Source: Solibacillus faecavium (GTDB lineage: Bacteria; Bacillota; Bacilli; Bacillales_A; Planococcaceae). Taken from it: 64,000 nucleotides of DNA. The notes beneath the pieces were generated by a model. That model was not told the origin of the DNA. It was given only the letters and a program-made list of their open reading frames with translations, and did no database searches. The stretch is taken from NCBI RefSeq assembly GCF_014836905.1, contig NZ_JACSPZ010000001.1, positions 434,001-498,000 of the forward strand. Reading direction: 5' to 3'. This document shows positions 37,001 through 45,794 of this stretch, piece after piece. Each line of letters begins with the position of its first letter. The stretch's first letter is position 1. A program made the position numbers and the translations under genes.

Positions 37001-37484
37001 CTTTAATCATGATAGGGAAGCCATAATTTTCACTGAATTTCTCCACTTCCTGTAAACTATCTACGGGTCCATCAGTACCTGGGATAACAGGAATATCAGC
37101 CAAAATTGCTTGTTCACGTGCTTTTACTTTATCCCCAAACATATCAAGATGTGCAGAAGTAGGACCAATAAATTGAATACCCTCTTCTTCACAACGTCGT
37201 GCAAATAAAACATTTTCCGACAAGAAGCCGTACCCCGGATGAATTGCATCGACATTTGCATCTTTAGCAATTTTCAAGATGCTTTCGATATCCAAATATG
37301 CATCAATCGGCTTTTTCCCCATACCGACAAGATAAGCTTCATCCGCTTTATAACGGTGATATGAACCACTATCTTCACGTGAATAAATCGCTACCGTTTT
37401 AATATGTAATTCATTACATGCTCGTAAAATACGAATGGCTATTTCGCCTCGGTTTGCAACTAGAATCTTTTTAATCGACTTCAT
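34050..37484 (-). CDS. pyc: Pyruvate carboxylase
   Basis: Multidomain biotin enzyme that carboxylates pyruvate to oxaloacetate, the main anaplerotic reaction. The 1144 residues match the family. Order: biotin carboxylase (about 1-455; LVANRGEIAIRILRACNEL, GGGGRGMRLV, FIEVNPRIQVEHT), carboxyltransferase TIM barrel (about 530-800; LLTDTTFRDAHQSLLATRVR), allosteric/tetramerisation linker, and biotin carrier domain with Lys1110 in TEAMKMETT. ATG follows GAGGAG closely. It lies 17 bases after ftsW in the same direction, as in B. subtilis (ftsW-pycA). Confidence 0.98.
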   Translation of the reverse strand: MKSIKKILVANRGEIAIRILRACNELHIKTVAIYSREDSGSYHRYKADEAYLVGMGKKPIDAYLDIESILKIAKDANVDAIHPGYGFLSENVLFARRCEEEGIQFIGPTSAHLDMFGDKVKAREQAILADIPVIPGTDGPVDSLQEVEKFSENYGFPIMIKAALGGGGRGMRLVSSKEELQSSYERAKSEAKAAFGSDEVYVEKAIIKPKHIEVQIIGDTHGNIVHLYERDCSIQRRHQKVVEIAPSNSISEHLRNEICEAAVKLMKNVNYINAGTVEFLVADDKFYFIEVNPRIQVEHTITEMITGIDIVHAQIKVAEGRDLHSKEVGVPAQNKIPLFGYAIQSRVTTEDPANNFMPDTGKLMVYRSSGGFGVRLDAGNGFQGAVVTPYYDSLLVKISTWGMTFEEAAAKMDRNLREFRIRGVKTNIPFLGNVVLHNKFLSGEFDTSFIDTTPELFEFPERKDRGTKLLNYIGNVTLNGFPGVEKRTKPIFVQPEKPKVDILIPSPSGTKQILDAHGADGLVKWIKEQEDVLLTDTTFRDAHQSLLATRVRSQDMLEIADETSHLMHNYFSLEMWGGATFDVAYRFLSENPWDRLEKLRKKVPNVLFQMLLRGANAVGYTNYPDNLIREFIQESATSGVDVFRIFDSLNWIKGMEVAIDEVRNSGKVAEAAICYTGDILDDSRAKYTVQYYKDMAKELEATGAHILAIKDMAGLLKPQAAYRLISELKEATSLPIHLHTHDTSGNGIYLYAKAIEAGVDIIDTALGSMAGLTSQPSANSLYYAMKGSERNVRADIESLEKLSYYWEDVRKYYVDFESGMNAPHSEIYVHEMPGGQYSNLQQQAKAVGLGDRWDEVKSMYSRVNLMFGDIVKVTPSSKVVGDMALFMVQNDLTEDNIVERGQTIDFPESVIEFFQGYLGQPHGGFPKEIQQVVLKDRTPITVRPGELLPPVDFDKLSEELTEKFERTPSKQDVLAYALYPKVFEQYMQAVESFGDISVLDTATFLYGLRLGEEIEVEIEKGKTLIIKLVSIGEPQHDGTRVLYFEMNGQSRELVIQDLTVEVDGSIALKADSSNPNQIGATMPGTVLKVVVNKGSSVKRGEHLLITEAMKMETTVQAPKDGIVKEVYAKAGDAISTGDLLIELE

Positions 37485-37501
37485 TTCTCCTCGTCCCCCA
37501 A

Positions 37502-38674
37502 TTACTTTCTTTTTTCCAATTTGTGATGTGTGGAAACATTTATAAGTATCCCCATTGCTATTGAAAGCAATAATATTGAAGTACCGCCATAGCTAATAAA
37601 AGGAAGCGTTACTCCGGTTAACGGGATAAGTCCCGATAATCCACCTAAATTAATAAAAGTTTGAAATCCTATCCATGTAGAAATGCCCGCCGCTAACATT
37701 CTTGCAAGCGGATCCTTTGTTGACATCGCGATATAGTAACCACGCAAAACGATAAAGCCTAATCCAATTATAACAATTGAAACACCAAAAATCCCTAATT
37801 CCTCAGCAATAATCGCCATTATAAAATCTGTTTGAGGTTCCGGTACATACCCTAGCTTTTGAATCGATTGCCCGAGCCCACGTCCTTCCAACCCACCTGC
37901 ACCGATTGCATAATAACCGTTCACAACATGATACCCCGAGTTGAGCGGATCGCTGAAAGGATCTAAAAAGGAAGTAATACGACCTCTACGACTCGCATTG
38001 AAAACCGTATCCCATTTAAATATTAAAATTCCGATTATTCCGACAACACCCAATGCCGATAATAATCCAAAAATTCTGCCGAGCGTTTTTCCCTTAAGAC
38101 CGCTTGTAATAACAACAACAAGTGCAATGGCGACAATGATGACCAGTGCGCCTAAATCGGTTTCAAAACCAACAACAAGTACGATAAATAGCCACATGCC
38201 CAATGGATACGACACATCATCAAATGTTAATAGCTGCATCGAACCACGATTCACACTTTTACGGTAAAATGTCCCCGCAAAGAAAATAATAATAAAGAGT
38301 TTGGCAAATTCGGATGGTTGGAAATTCATAAGGCCGAACATGTTAATCCAACTTCTTGAACCGTTAACACTATTGCCGGCAATTATAAGCCATAACTCTA
38401 GTATAAACATAACTGCCAGCAAAAATCCTAATATAGATTTATCGGATAACCTTTTATAGGGCATAATGACAGCGACCGTAAATAAAATTAACGATAAAAC
38501 TATATTAACGAGCTGGCGATTATAATAATGATTAGGGTTTGCTTCATAATGAATAATAGAAACCCAAATACTTGAACTATAAATCATAACCAGTCCAAAT
38601 AACATTAACAAAATATAAACGAACAACAACCCATAATCAAAATTGCGAAAATAATTTTTAAAATAATGCTTCAT
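37502..38674 (-). CDS. ftsW: SEDS-family septal glycosyltransferase FtsW
   Basis: Polytopic membrane enzyme that polymerises lipid II at the division septum, partner of PBP2B. Start at ATG 38674 (MKHYFKNYF, 390 residues) with GAGGT upstream; the longer frame has no ribosome binding site. About ten membrane segments with SEDS features: NGSRSWINMFGLMNFQPSEFAKL, the extracellular catalytic loop ending PEPQTDFIMAIIAEELG and LIPLTGVTLPFISYGGTS. It is unlinked from the dcw cluster, as in Bacillus, where it sits beside pyc. Confidence 0.95.
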   Translation of the reverse strand: MKHYFKNYFRNFDYGLLFVYILLMLFGLVMIYSSSIWVSIIHYEANPNHYYNRQLVNIVLSLILFTVAVIMPYKRLSDKSILGFLLAVMFILELWLIIAGNSVNGSRSWINMFGLMNFQPSEFAKLFIIIFFAGTFYRKSVNRGSMQLLTFDDVSYPLGMWLFIVLVVGFETDLGALVIIVAIALVVVITSGLKGKTLGRIFGLLSALGVVGIIGILIFKWDTVFNASRRGRITSFLDPFSDPLNSGYHVVNGYYAIGAGGLEGRGLGQSIQKLGYVPEPQTDFIMAIIAEELGIFGVSIVIIGLGFIVLRGYYIAMSTKDPLARMLAAGISTWIGFQTFINLGGLSGLIPLTGVTLPFISYGGTSILLLSIAMGILINVSTHHKLEKRK

Positions 38675-38692
38675 GTTATAAACCTCTTCTTT

Positions 38693-38730
38693 GAAAAAAA
38701 AACTCAAACCGCAATGTAGCGTTTGAGTTT
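38693..38730 (-). terminator. Terminator after ylaN
   Basis: Ten-base stem AAACTCAAAC / GTTTGAGTTT with an 11-base loop, followed by a run of eight or more T residues on the minus strand. It separates ylaN from ftsW. Confidence 0.9.
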
Positions 38731-38734
38731 TCTT

Positions 38735-39016
38735 TTATTTGTCTGTATACGCATCATGTAATAAAGAAAGCTCTTTCTCTAAAGAATCGAGAATTCTCTT
38801 TCCCTGTTCACGCTCAATTAGCCCGAGCCTTGCAGCAAATTCTATTTCACGCGATAAACCAAACATTTGTGTATCTAATACTTCTTCATATAACGGACAA
38901 GACGGCATAGTTAAATTATCCATTTGTACGCGAATTAATCGAGCAATTTTATCTGCATCCGCAGTTAACAACTCTAATGCTTTTTCCTGAAAGGAAGCTT
39001 GTGCTTTCGTATCCAT
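38735..39016 (-). CDS. ylaN: YlaN family protein
   Basis: Small all-helical protein of 93 residues; in B. subtilis and S. aureus YlaN links to iron homeostasis by interacting with Fur. The sequence is strongly family-like: [41 protein letters not shown] and [17 protein letters not shown]. Single gene with its own terminator, upstream of ftsW as in B. subtilis. Confidence 0.93.
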   Translation of the reverse strand: MDTKAQASFQEKALELLTADADKIARLIRVQMDNLTMPSCPLYEEVLDTQMFGLSREIEFAARLGLIEREQGKRILDSLEKELSLLHDAYTDK

Positions 39017-39187
39017 GAGGACGCCCCCATCTATGATATTTCTTCGATTCTATCTTAGTAAAGTGTATCTTTTTACATTCAAAAATGCAAGTGTCTTTGT
39101 ATGTTTTGCATTCAATTCAATTATATTTCTTTCTACCTGGAATAGCGTTATAATAATGAAGGAAAATAGTTTAGGGGGGACTTACAA

Positions 39188-39688
39188 ATGGTCGAAACAA
39201 TCATTCCTATAAAAGGTGCGGTCAAATTTCAATTGACGTTAGATCCTACCGTATGGATTTTTGATGATCGTAAACTGAATCTGAAAACATATTTTGCTTC
39301 GGAAAAAGTTGAAGAAGATAATGAAAAATACTTACGTGACATGGGTGCACACTGGTCACGCGAAATTATGGAAGGTGCTGTATTTCCGCCGACTTTAAAA
39401 ACAGAGCGTAAATTTGATCGAAAAGGTATGCTTACTGGAACGTTCGGAATGGAAATTAAGCCATTTTTAAATAATGCACAAATTACAGATGGTGCAAACG
39501 AAGTCGTTTTCGAATGTACGACAGATGAAGAGTTTGTTTTCCCATTGCAACAGGCTGAAAACTTTATTTTTAAATTTAGCCAGGACGGTAAACCACTCAA
39601 CGAGGACGGTCCTGTACATGTAATTTTTGCAGATGGTTCGAATGTTGAAAATCCAATAAAAAATGTGCGTGCGATTCGTATTCAATAG
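39188..39688 (+). CDS. Conserved Bacillales protein of unknown function
   Basis: A 166-residue soluble protein starting MVETIIPIKGAVKFQLTLDP, with TVWIFDDRKLNLKTYF and GMLTGTFGMEIKPFL. I recall such proteins in Bacillales beside ylaI, sometimes labelled peptidyl-prolyl isomerase, but I see no isomerase motif. AGGGGGGAC lies seven bases before the ATG. It forms an operon with ylaI, 12 bases downstream. No transmembrane segment or signal peptide. Confidence 0.8.
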   Translation: MVETIIPIKGAVKFQLTLDPTVWIFDDRKLNLKTYFASEKVEEDNEKYLRDMGAHWSREIMEGAVFPPTLKTERKFDRKGMLTGTFGMEIKPFLNNAQITDGANEVVFECTTDEEFVFPLQQAENFIFKFSQDGKPLNEDGPVHVIFADGSNVENPIKNVRAIRIQ

Positions 39689-39700
39689 GAGGAATTCGTG

Positions 39701-39904
39701 ATGCGTGTAAAATGTGTCATTTGTGATACACTACATGATTTGCCAAACGATCTACCTTTAGCTAAAAAATTGCGAAATCGCCCTATTCATACGTTTATGT
39801 GTCCACCATGCTCAGAACGCATAACGGATAATACACAGAAACGGATTGAAACAGGAAATTTCCGTTTCTTCAGAACATCTTCTAAATTTGATGAAGAATT
39901 TTAA
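39701..39904 (+). CDS. ylaI: YlaI (DUF2197): small zinc-binding protein
   Basis: A 67-residue protein with two Cys pairs, CVIC near the N-terminus and CPPC near residue 34, likely a zinc knuckle. The LAKKLRNRPIHTFMC and RIETGNFRFFR segments match YlaI as I remember it. Start at ATG 39701 with AGGAGG eight bases upstream; the GTG one codon earlier is closer than ideal. Function unknown. Confidence 0.87.
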   Translation: MRVKCVICDTLHDLPNDLPLAKKLRNRPIHTFMCPPCSERITDNTQKRIETGNFRFFRTSSKFDEEF

Positions 39905-39965
39905 AGAGTCGGGAACAAAACAAAAAATATCAATTTTCTCTTCATGAGAAAATTGATATTTTTTT
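39903..39965 (+). repeat. Terminator-like palindrome of the dispersed repeat family
   Basis: GTCGGGAACAAAACAAAAA leads into an 18-base stem AAAAATATCAATTTTCTC (39923-39940) with loop TTCAT, then the complementary arm (39946-39963) and T residues. It begins at the ylaI stop and can terminate ylaI and possibly the convergent gene. Its head and stem closely parallel 26556-26610. Confidence 0.75.
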
Positions 39966-39976
39966 ATCTTATATAA

Positions 39977-40615
39977 TTAAAATTCAAATGACTGATTGTG
40001 GAACTTGAAATCGATAAAGCTTTGCGCATTAATTTTGCTTAACTGGAAGAAATTAGTTACCTCTGTTTTTACTCCTTCAAATACACGTTCTTCATCAACA
40101 ACATATGCCTCTATCGAAACAGCAATTTCACCAAATTGAGCTTTTAATGCATCTGCAATCTGCTTAGCTGTATCTTCTGAAATATCTTCATCCACCACTA
40201 AATGGACTGTCGCTTTTTCGACATTTACTTCTTCCAAAGTCGCTTCTTCTTTCAAGCCATCCTGGAATACATTGGACATAACTAAAATATCTTCTCCCAC
40301 AATCGGTTGAATCAGTTCGTTAACCTGAATGTTAACATTTTCAGCAAAGTATTCGCCAAAATATTCACCGTCTTTTGCTTCAAAATCATATACTGTTTTT
40401 GTCGTTTCTGATTGGACGGTAATTTCAAAATCATCACCAATAGCAGGTGCTGTCGATTTGGTTACGACAAATTGATCATTGTAAAGTTCGCTTAGTTCCG
40501 CTGCCGCATTATCCTCGTTTTTTGCTGTGAGTACTGCAGGTACGAATATAATGCATGATATAATAACTAGCGCTATAGCGACTGTGATAATCACTTGTTT
40601 TTTAGTAAAATTCAT
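39977..40615 (-). CDS. Membrane-anchored protein of unknown function
   Basis: I do not recognise a family. The 212 residues have one N-terminal membrane segment (about 8-28, QVIITVAIALVIISCIIFVP) and an extracytoplasmic acidic body with no Cys outside the segment. A Cys lies within the hydrophobic stretch (IISCIIF), but it is not at a convincing lipobox end. The region DEDISEDTAKQIADALKAQFG and the beta-rich flanks look like a small alpha/beta domain. It lies at the position where B. subtilis has the spore lipoprotein gene ylaJ, but similarity is not evident to me. Confidence 0.75.
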   Translation of the reverse strand: MNFTKKQVIITVAIALVIISCIIFVPAVLTAKNEDNAAAELSELYNDQFVVTKSTAPAIGDDFEITVQSETTKTVYDFEAKDGEYFGEYFAENVNIQVNELIQPIVGEDILVMSNVFQDGLKEEATLEEVNVEKATVHLVVDEDISEDTAKQIADALKAQFGEIAVSIEAYVVDEERVFEGVKTEVTNFFQLSKINAQSFIDFKFHNQSFEF

Positions 40616-40705
40616 TTTTCACTACTCCATTTAATTTATTATCCCCATTAGTAAATTATAGCGTTTTCATTATAGATGATTCAAATAAACGCACTTATAA
40701 ATAAA

Positions 40706-40730
40706 GAGGTGTGTTAAATTAACACACCTC
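40706..40730 (-). terminator. Terminator after ylaH
   Basis: Ten-base stem GAGGTGTGTT / AACACACCTC with a five-base loop, followed by a T-rich tract on the minus strand, ten bases past the ylaH stop. Confidence 0.85.
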
Positions 40731-40739
40731 AATAAAATA

Positions 40740-41129
40740 TTAGTTAGCCTGCTTTGCTTCTTCTCGTTTTTCGCGCCATAAGCGTGATTTATAAACAATT
40801 AAAATCAATGCAGCGACAATTAAACCTTCAATCATTGGTAGGAATAACGCTAGAAAAGTTAATACTATACATCCGAAAAATAGGAACGTATAAATAACGA
40901 TATTTCTTCCTAATGTTAGTTTTTTTGCAAAGCCTAGTTTATAAACTATTGCCGACATAAGGAACACGAGAATAAATGTTACATAACCAGCCATGTCGTA
41001 GTTTGGTAAATTTTGATATAAATAACTTGTAATCCCTGACATACGATTAAAGACATATTCATTTTCACTACTAGATACAGATGCTAGTAATACTAAATTT
41101 AAATAGCTACTTAACACAGCCAACATCAT
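40740..41129 (-). CDS. ylaH: YlaH-like membrane protein
   Basis: A 129-residue membrane protein of the YlaH family, function unknown. It has an N-terminal hydrophobic segment and three more: VTFILVFLMSAIVYKLGFA, IVIYTFLFFGCIVLTFLALF and EGLIVAALILIVYKSRLW, ending in a basic tail. AAGGAAGG precedes the ATG. It lies 24 bases after typA, matching the B. subtilis order typA-ylaH. Confidence 0.85.
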   Translation of the reverse strand: MMLAVLSSYLNLVLLASVSSSENEYVFNRMSGITSYLYQNLPNYDMAGYVTFILVFLMSAIVYKLGFAKKLTLGRNIVIYTFLFFGCIVLTFLALFLPMIEGLIVAALILIVYKSRLWREKREEAKQAN

Positions 41130-41152
41130 TCAACCTTCCTTATTGACGCCAA

Positions 41153-43003
41153 TTAAGCTTCTAACTCAGCGTTCTTTTTCTTTTTAGCAACACGTTCACG
41201 TTCACCTTTATCAAGGATCTGTTTACGTAAACGGATTGATTCTGGAGTTACTTCTAAATACTCATCATCACCTAAGTATTCTAATGCTTCTTCAAGTGAT
41301 AAAATACGAGGCTTTTTAATAACATTCGTTTGGTCTTTGTTCGCCGAACGGATATTTGTTTTTTGTTTTTGTTTTGTAATGTTTACAGTAATATCAGCAT
41401 CACGTGTATTTTCACCAACGATCATACCTTCGTATACTTCAGTACCTGGCTCAATGAATAATGTACCGCGATCTTCTACACCCATCATACCGTAAGTTGT
41501 TGCTTTACCGTTTTCCATAGATACTAATACACCTTGGTGACGGCCGCCAACTTTACCTGCTACTACTGGAGCGTAGTGATCGAATGTATGGTTCATCATA
41601 CCGAAACCTTTTGTGATAGACATGAACTCAGTTGTATAACCGATTAAACCACGTGCTGGAACGTTAAAGATTAAACGAACTTGTCCTGATCCGTTGTTTA
41701 TCATATCTAACATTTCACCTTTACGAGTACCGATTGATTCAATGATAGAACCTACAGAATCTTCTGGTACGTCGATTTGTACGCGTTCGATTGGCTCAGA
41801 TTTTACGCCATCGATGTTACGGATGATTACTTGTGGTTTAGATACTTGTAATTCATAACCTTCACGACGCATGTTTTCGATTAAGATCGATAAGTGAAGC
41901 TCACCACGACCCGAAACTGTCCATGCATCTGGAGAATCTGTATCTTCTACACGTAAAGATACATCTGTTTGTAATTGTGCAAGTAAACGCTCTTCAATTT
42001 TACGAGAAGTTACCCATTTCCCTTCGCGACCTGCGAATGGTGAGTTGTTTACTAAGAATGTCATTTGTAATGTTGGCTCATCAATACGTAATGGTGTTAA
42101 CGCTTCTTGATGATCAATTGGACAAACTGTTTCACCAACGTTAATATCTTCCATTCCTGATACTGCGATTAAATCACCAGCAATTGCTGTTTCGATTTCT
42201 TCACGTTTAAGACCGAAGAAACCAAAGATTTTTGTAACACGGAAGTTTTTCACTGTGCCATCTAATTTCATAAGAGAAACTTGTTGACCTACAGAAATTT
42301 TACCGCGGAATACGCGACCGATACCGATACGGCCAACGAAGTCATTATAGTCAAGTAATGCTACTTGGAATTGTAAAGGCTCGTCCGAGTTATCAATTGG
42401 TGCTGGAATTGATTCAATGATTTTCTCGAATAGGCAAGTCATGTTTTCTTCTTGATTTGCTGGGTCTGGATCTAAAGATGCTGTACCATTTACACCAGAA
42501 GCATAAACAACTGGGAAATCTAATTGATCTTCATCTGCACCTAGCTCGATTAATAACTCTAATACTTCATCTACTACTTCTAGTGGACGAGCTGAGTCTT
42601 TATCTACTTTGTTTACTACAACGATTGGTGTTAAGCGTTGTTCTAACGCTTTCTTTAATACAAAACGTGTTTGAGGCATACAACCCTCATACGCATCGAC
42701 AACTAAACAAACGCCATCTACCATTTTTAAGATACGTTCTACTTCTCCACCGAAGTCTGCGTGTCCAGGCGTATCAAGGATGTTGATACGAGTACCGTTA
42801 TAATCTACTGCTGTATTTTTAGCTAAAATTGTAATTCCACGTTCACGCTCTATATCACCAGAGTCCATTGCACGTTCTTCTACACGTTCATTTGAACGGA
42901 AAGTACCTGATTGCTTTAATAATTGGTCTACTAACGTTGTTTTACCATGGTCAACGTGAGCAATAATTGCGATATTACGAATATCTTGACGTAAATTTGT
43001 CAT
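41153..43003 (-). CDS. typA: Ribosome-associated GTPase TypA/BipA
   Basis: Translational GTPase of the EF-G/LepA class involved in ribosome assembly at low temperature and stress. The 616 residues show G-domain motifs G1 [10 protein letters not shown]3 [12 protein letters not shown] and G4 NKVDK, followed by domain II, a domain III with [24 protein letters not shown] (unique to TypA) and the C-terminal TypA domain ([18 protein letters not shown]). Promoter with extended -10 upstream. Confidence 0.97.
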   Translation of the reverse strand: MTNLRQDIRNIAIIAHVDHGKTTLVDQLLKQSGTFRSNERVEERAMDSGDIERERGITILAKNTAVDYNGTRINILDTPGHADFGGEVERILKMVDGVCLVVDAYEGCMPQTRFVLKKALEQRLTPIVVVNKVDKDSARPLEVVDEVLELLIELGADEDQLDFPVVYASGVNGTASLDPDPANQEENMTCLFEKIIESIPAPIDNSDEPLQFQVALLDYNDFVGRIGIGRVFRGKISVGQQVSLMKLDGTVKNFRVTKIFGFFGLKREEIETAIAGDLIAVSGMEDINVGETVCPIDHQEALTPLRIDEPTLQMTFLVNNSPFAGREGKWVTSRKIEERLLAQLQTDVSLRVEDTDSPDAWTVSGRGELHLSILIENMRREGYELQVSKPQVIIRNIDGVKSEPIERVQIDVPEDSVGSIIESIGTRKGEMLDMINNGSGQVRLIFNVPARGLIGYTTEFMSITKGFGMMNHTFDHYAPVVAGKVGGRHQGVLVSMENGKATTYGMMGVEDRGTLFIEPGTEVYEGMIVGENTRDADITVNITKQKQKTNIRSANKDQTNVIKKPRILSLEEALEYLGDDEYLEVTPESIRLRKQILDKGERERVAKKKKNAELEA

Positions 43004-43044
43004 TATTCCACTCCATATTCTTTTTTCAATTGTTTAACTGTGAT

Positions 43045-43073
43045 ATTATAGCACATGAAAGATTAAATGTCTT
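43045..43073 (-). promoter_or_regulatory. Promoter of typA-ylaH
   Basis: On the minus strand AAGACA (43073-43068), a 17-base spacer and TATAAT (43050-43045) preceded by TGC, an extended -10. It lies about 40 bases before the typA ATG. Confidence 0.7.
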
Positions 43074-43132
43074 TTCACAATAATTAATATCATTTTTTAG
43101 TCACATATTATAGATGTCCGGAGGCAGGAAAT

Positions 43133-43348
43133 ATGAATAAAGCAAAATTTGTAATGTTTATTTATGCATTGGCAGCAATCCTATCAATGATTAGTATCGG
43201 ATTTGCCTTTTCACTAGTATTTATGACTGGCGATGAGTATGAAACAATTGGTTGGATCGGCGTTGTTGTAGGTATTGTCGTTATGTGCGCAATCTTTGGA
43301 ATGGCATTTAAAACAAAACGTAAATTTAGAGACCAAGGCTTACTCTAA
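43133..43348 (+). CDS. DUF5325 (YlaF-like) small membrane protein
   Basis: A 71-residue protein with two membrane segments (about residues 7-29 and 40-60) separated by a short acidic loop (TGDEYETIG), ending in a basic tail KTKRKFRDQGLL. GGAGG precedes the ATG by about ten bases. Position next to typA matches B. subtilis ylaF. Function unknown. Confidence 0.8.
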   Translation: MNKAKFVMFIYALAAILSMISIGFAFSLVFMTGDEYETIGWIGVVVGIVVMCAIFGMAFKTKRKFRDQGLL

Positions 43349-43354
43349 ATGTAT

Positions 43355-43388
43355 AAAACTTCGGTGCGTATACGCACCGAAGTTTTTA
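43355..43388. terminator. Bidirectional terminator between ylaF-like gene and yktC
   Basis: Perfect 32-base palindrome (AAAACTTCGGTGCGTA and its reverse complement, 43355-43386) followed by T residues, serving convergent genes. Confidence 0.92.
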
Positions 43389-44180
43389 TTTTTTTTCCTC
43401 GATATACTTGTCTAAAATTAATTGATGGATGGTAGGGTTTGCAATTATAAATGTATCCATTGATAAAAAATCGAAATCTTTCCCATTAAAGTTTGTTGCA
43501 ATAGCTCCTACTTCTTTGGCAATAATGACCCCACCACCAATATCCCACGGCGCCAAACGCATTGAGATATAGGCATCCAGCTTACCGCTCACGACAAAAG
43601 CTATTTCCATCGCCGCAGAACCATAAGAACGGGTGCCACGTACTGTTCGGACTAATTCCATTATTTTCTCATGGTTAATGCGATCATTCGGTGTAACCCA
43701 ACTTGCATTGATACCAATAACAGCTTGTTCAATTTTTACCGGTTGAAGTTTACGGAGAGGAGAATCGTTATACCATGCACCTACCCCTGAAATAGCATTA
43801 AATAAATCTTCGCGCATTACATCAAATATGTAACCTAAAACTCCAACACCATCCACATAAATGCCAATTGTAATCATGAAATGGCGATGTTGCTTAACAA
43901 AATTCATCGTGCCGTCAATTGGATCAATAATCCATACGACCCCTTCCAGACTTTCTACTTTTTCGCCCATTCCTTCTTCACCTAAAATACGATGGTCCGG
44001 ATTAAATGCCTTTATTTTTTCGATAAAAAATAACTCTGTTTCCCGGTCAATATTCGTCACTAAATCATTGGGACTAGATTTTGTTTCGATTTCAATATCG
44101 TATGAAAATGCTGCACGGATATTTCGCCCCGCTTCAAAAATAATTTTTTTCGCAAATTCATCTAGCTGTTTTACATCCAT
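43386..44180 (-). CDS. yktC: Inositol monophosphatase family protein (YktC)
   Basis: Mg-dependent phosphatase; B. subtilis YktC dephosphorylates inositol-1-phosphate and related substrates. The 264 residues carry the metal-binding motifs ILGEEGMGE, WIIDPIDGTMNFVKQ and the C-terminal WDIGGGVIIAKEVGA. The stop lies inside the terminator palindrome shared with the convergent gene. It belongs to the conserved ykt block. Confidence 0.92.
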   Translation of the reverse strand: MDVKQLDEFAKKIIFEAGRNIRAAFSYDIEIETKSSPNDLVTNIDRETELFFIEKIKAFNPDHRILGEEGMGEKVESLEGVVWIIDPIDGTMNFVKQHRHFMITIGIYVDGVGVLGYIFDVMREDLFNAISGVGAWYNDSPLRKLQPVKIEQAVIGINASWVTPNDRINHEKIMELVRTVRGTRSYGSAAMEIAFVVSGKLDAYISMRLAPWDIGGGVIIAKEVGAIATNFNGKDFDFLSMDTFIIANPTIHQLILDKYIEEKK

Positions 44181-44257
44181 CGTTCATCCACCTTCCGACA
44201 ACCATTGCTATTTTTAATATGTAATATATGGAACTTTTTTTAATAACTTCATTATAA

Positions 44258-44297
44258 CAAAAAATCACTTGCTATCTAACTTTGGCAAGTGATTTTT
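44258..44297 (-). terminator. Terminator after the small ykt gene
   Basis: Thirteen-base stem AAAAATCACTTGC / GCAAGTGATTTTT with a 12-base loop and a T-run on the minus strand. Confidence 0.9.
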
Positions 44298-44318
44298 TAT
44301 TTTGGAAACATTTTTTTG

Positions 44319-44516
44319 TTACGCATATACATGTAGACCTTTTAATTCCTCTTGAATTTCTGTTAAACGTTTTTTGGATTTTTCGATTTCAGATTGATTT
44401 TTATCATTCATAGCTGCATAAAGTGTTGCTAGCTCATAATCCATTTCCAACATTAAAATCTCTTCATATTGCTTTTCAATATCGACTTTGCGTATAATTT
44501 TAATCATCTGTTTCAT
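44319..44516 (-). CDS. Small helical protein, YkzI position
   Basis: A 65-residue charged, probably all-helical protein with no membrane segment: IRKVDIEKQYEEILMLEMDY, then SEIEKSKKRLTEIQEELKGL, which reads as coiled coil. Start at ATG 44516 with GAGGAAG about nine bases upstream; a GTG nine bases earlier overlaps that site. B. subtilis carries the small gene ykzI among the ykt genes, so it may be the counterpart, but I cannot confirm similarity. Confidence 0.75.
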   Translation of the reverse strand: MKQMIKIIRKVDIEKQYEEILMLEMDYELATLYAAMNDKNQSEIEKSKKRLTEIQEELKGLHVYA

Positions 44517-44708
44517 AAAAATCACTTCCTCATCATATTATTTAAACTTTTCCCTAACTTTTTATAAAAAGGATTTTGGATACCATGACTAATTGCTTAT
44601 AATAATATCCTCACCATTTGTAAAATATAACGGTGTAAAGTTTCTATTAACAGATTTTTTCCCAAAAAGTTAATAAAATAAACATTAAATCGAAAGGATT
44701 TGAAAAAT

Positions 44709-45338
44709 TTGAGTAATGTAAAATGGACTACAGAAGACTTCCAAGTATTTGAAATTGACGGCTTAGATGATCGAATGGAAGCTTTAACAAATATAATCCG
44801 CCCAAAATTCCATGAGCTTTCGGAAATTTTCACCGGTTATTTCAGTACACAGACAGGAGAAGAATTCTTTGGTCATGTTGCAAAACATGCACGCCGTACT
44901 GTTAACCCACCAAAAGATTCATGGGTAGCATTCGCGCCTTATAAGCGTGGCTATAAATCTTTGCCACATTTCCAGATTGGACTGTGGGGTACACATCTTT
45001 TCATCGTAGTTGCGGTTATTTATGAAGCACCGCAAAAGCACGAAATGGCACAGCGTTTATTAGCTAATATTAATGTAATTAAAAGCTTATCAAATGACTA
45101 CGTAATTTCCGGAGACCATATGCAGCCGGATGTCTTCCCTTTAAAAGAAGCACGTGATGAAAAGCTTGAGCAGTTCCTTGTACGTCTTCGGGATGTAAAA
45201 AAGGGTGAATTCCTAGTTGGTCGACATATTCCTGCCAATGAGGCTATTCAAATGTCTGCAGAGCATTTTTTACAACTAGCTGAAAAGACATTTGATGAAC
45301 TTCTCCCAATTTATGAAATCATCAAAGGTAACAATTAA
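44709..45338 (+). CDS. yktB: YktB (UPF0637/DUF1054 family)
   Basis: A 209-residue cytoplasmic protein of unknown function, structurally characterised only as a fold. Characteristic segments are WTTEDFQVFEIDGLDDRMEA, GHVAKHARRTVNPPKDSWVA and PHFQIGLWGTHLFIVVAVIYE. I place the start at TTG 44709 (reading MSNVKWT), ten bases after AAAGGA; the TTG at 44700 is only one base from it. Confidence 0.9.
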   Translation: MSNVKWTTEDFQVFEIDGLDDRMEALTNIIRPKFHELSEIFTGYFSTQTGEEFFGHVAKHARRTVNPPKDSWVAFAPYKRGYKSLPHFQIGLWGTHLFIVVAVIYEAPQKHEMAQRLLANINVIKSLSNDYVISGDHMQPDVFPLKEARDEKLEQFLVRLRDVKKGEFLVGRHIPANEAIQMSAEHFLQLAEKTFDELLPIYEIIKGNN

Positions 45339-45417
45339 CCATTTATTATTAATATGTACAAAAGACTGCTAAACATTCCAATAATCTAAAATAAATTTCA
45401 AAAAAAATTCCCAACCT

Positions 45418-45460
45418 AAAAAAGAGAAATAGCACGATTAAAGTGCCATTTCTCTTTTTT
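45418..45460. terminator. Bidirectional terminator between yktB and yktA
   Basis: Stem AAAAAGAGAAAT / ATTTCTCTTTTTT continuing after one mismatch into GCAC / GTGC, with a seven-base loop. It lies between convergent yktB and yktA. Confidence 0.88.
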
Positions 45461-45501
45461 CGTAAGTTAAAACAAACAAACTATGCTCCACCTTAACTTT
45501 C

Positions 45502-45774
45502 TTATTTCATTTTTACAATTTGTCCATCAGCCAGTTCTTTAGCCAGCTTTACAACACGGAATGGTACGTAGGTGCTCGCTTGTTCAAAATCTCGGCAAAT
45601 TGTCTTTTCTTCCGCTTGTGATGGGACAACTTCTTTAAAGCGTTTATAACGTGCCATTACGATTTCGCGCTTTACGCCTTTTTCGTATGCCATTTCCACT
45701 ACCTCAAAAAAGCGTACGACATCGACCATTTCCTCTGTAGTCCAATCTGTTGACAATGGGTATGAATATTCCAT
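45502..45774 (-). CDS. yktA: YktA (UPF0223 family)
   Basis: A 90-residue helical protein of unknown function conserved in Bacilli. The family start MEYSYPLSTDWTTEEMVDVV and FEVVEMAYEKGVKREIVM are recognisable. It follows the nitronate monooxygenase-like gene by 20 bases, likely as one transcript. In B. subtilis it directly neighbours speA. Confidence 0.9.
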   Translation of the reverse strand: MEYSYPLSTDWTTEEMVDVVRFFEVVEMAYEKGVKREIVMARYKRFKEVVPSQAEEKTICRDFEQASTYVPFRVVKLAKELADGQIVKMK

Positions 45775-45794
45775 AAATTATTACCTGCCTTTAA

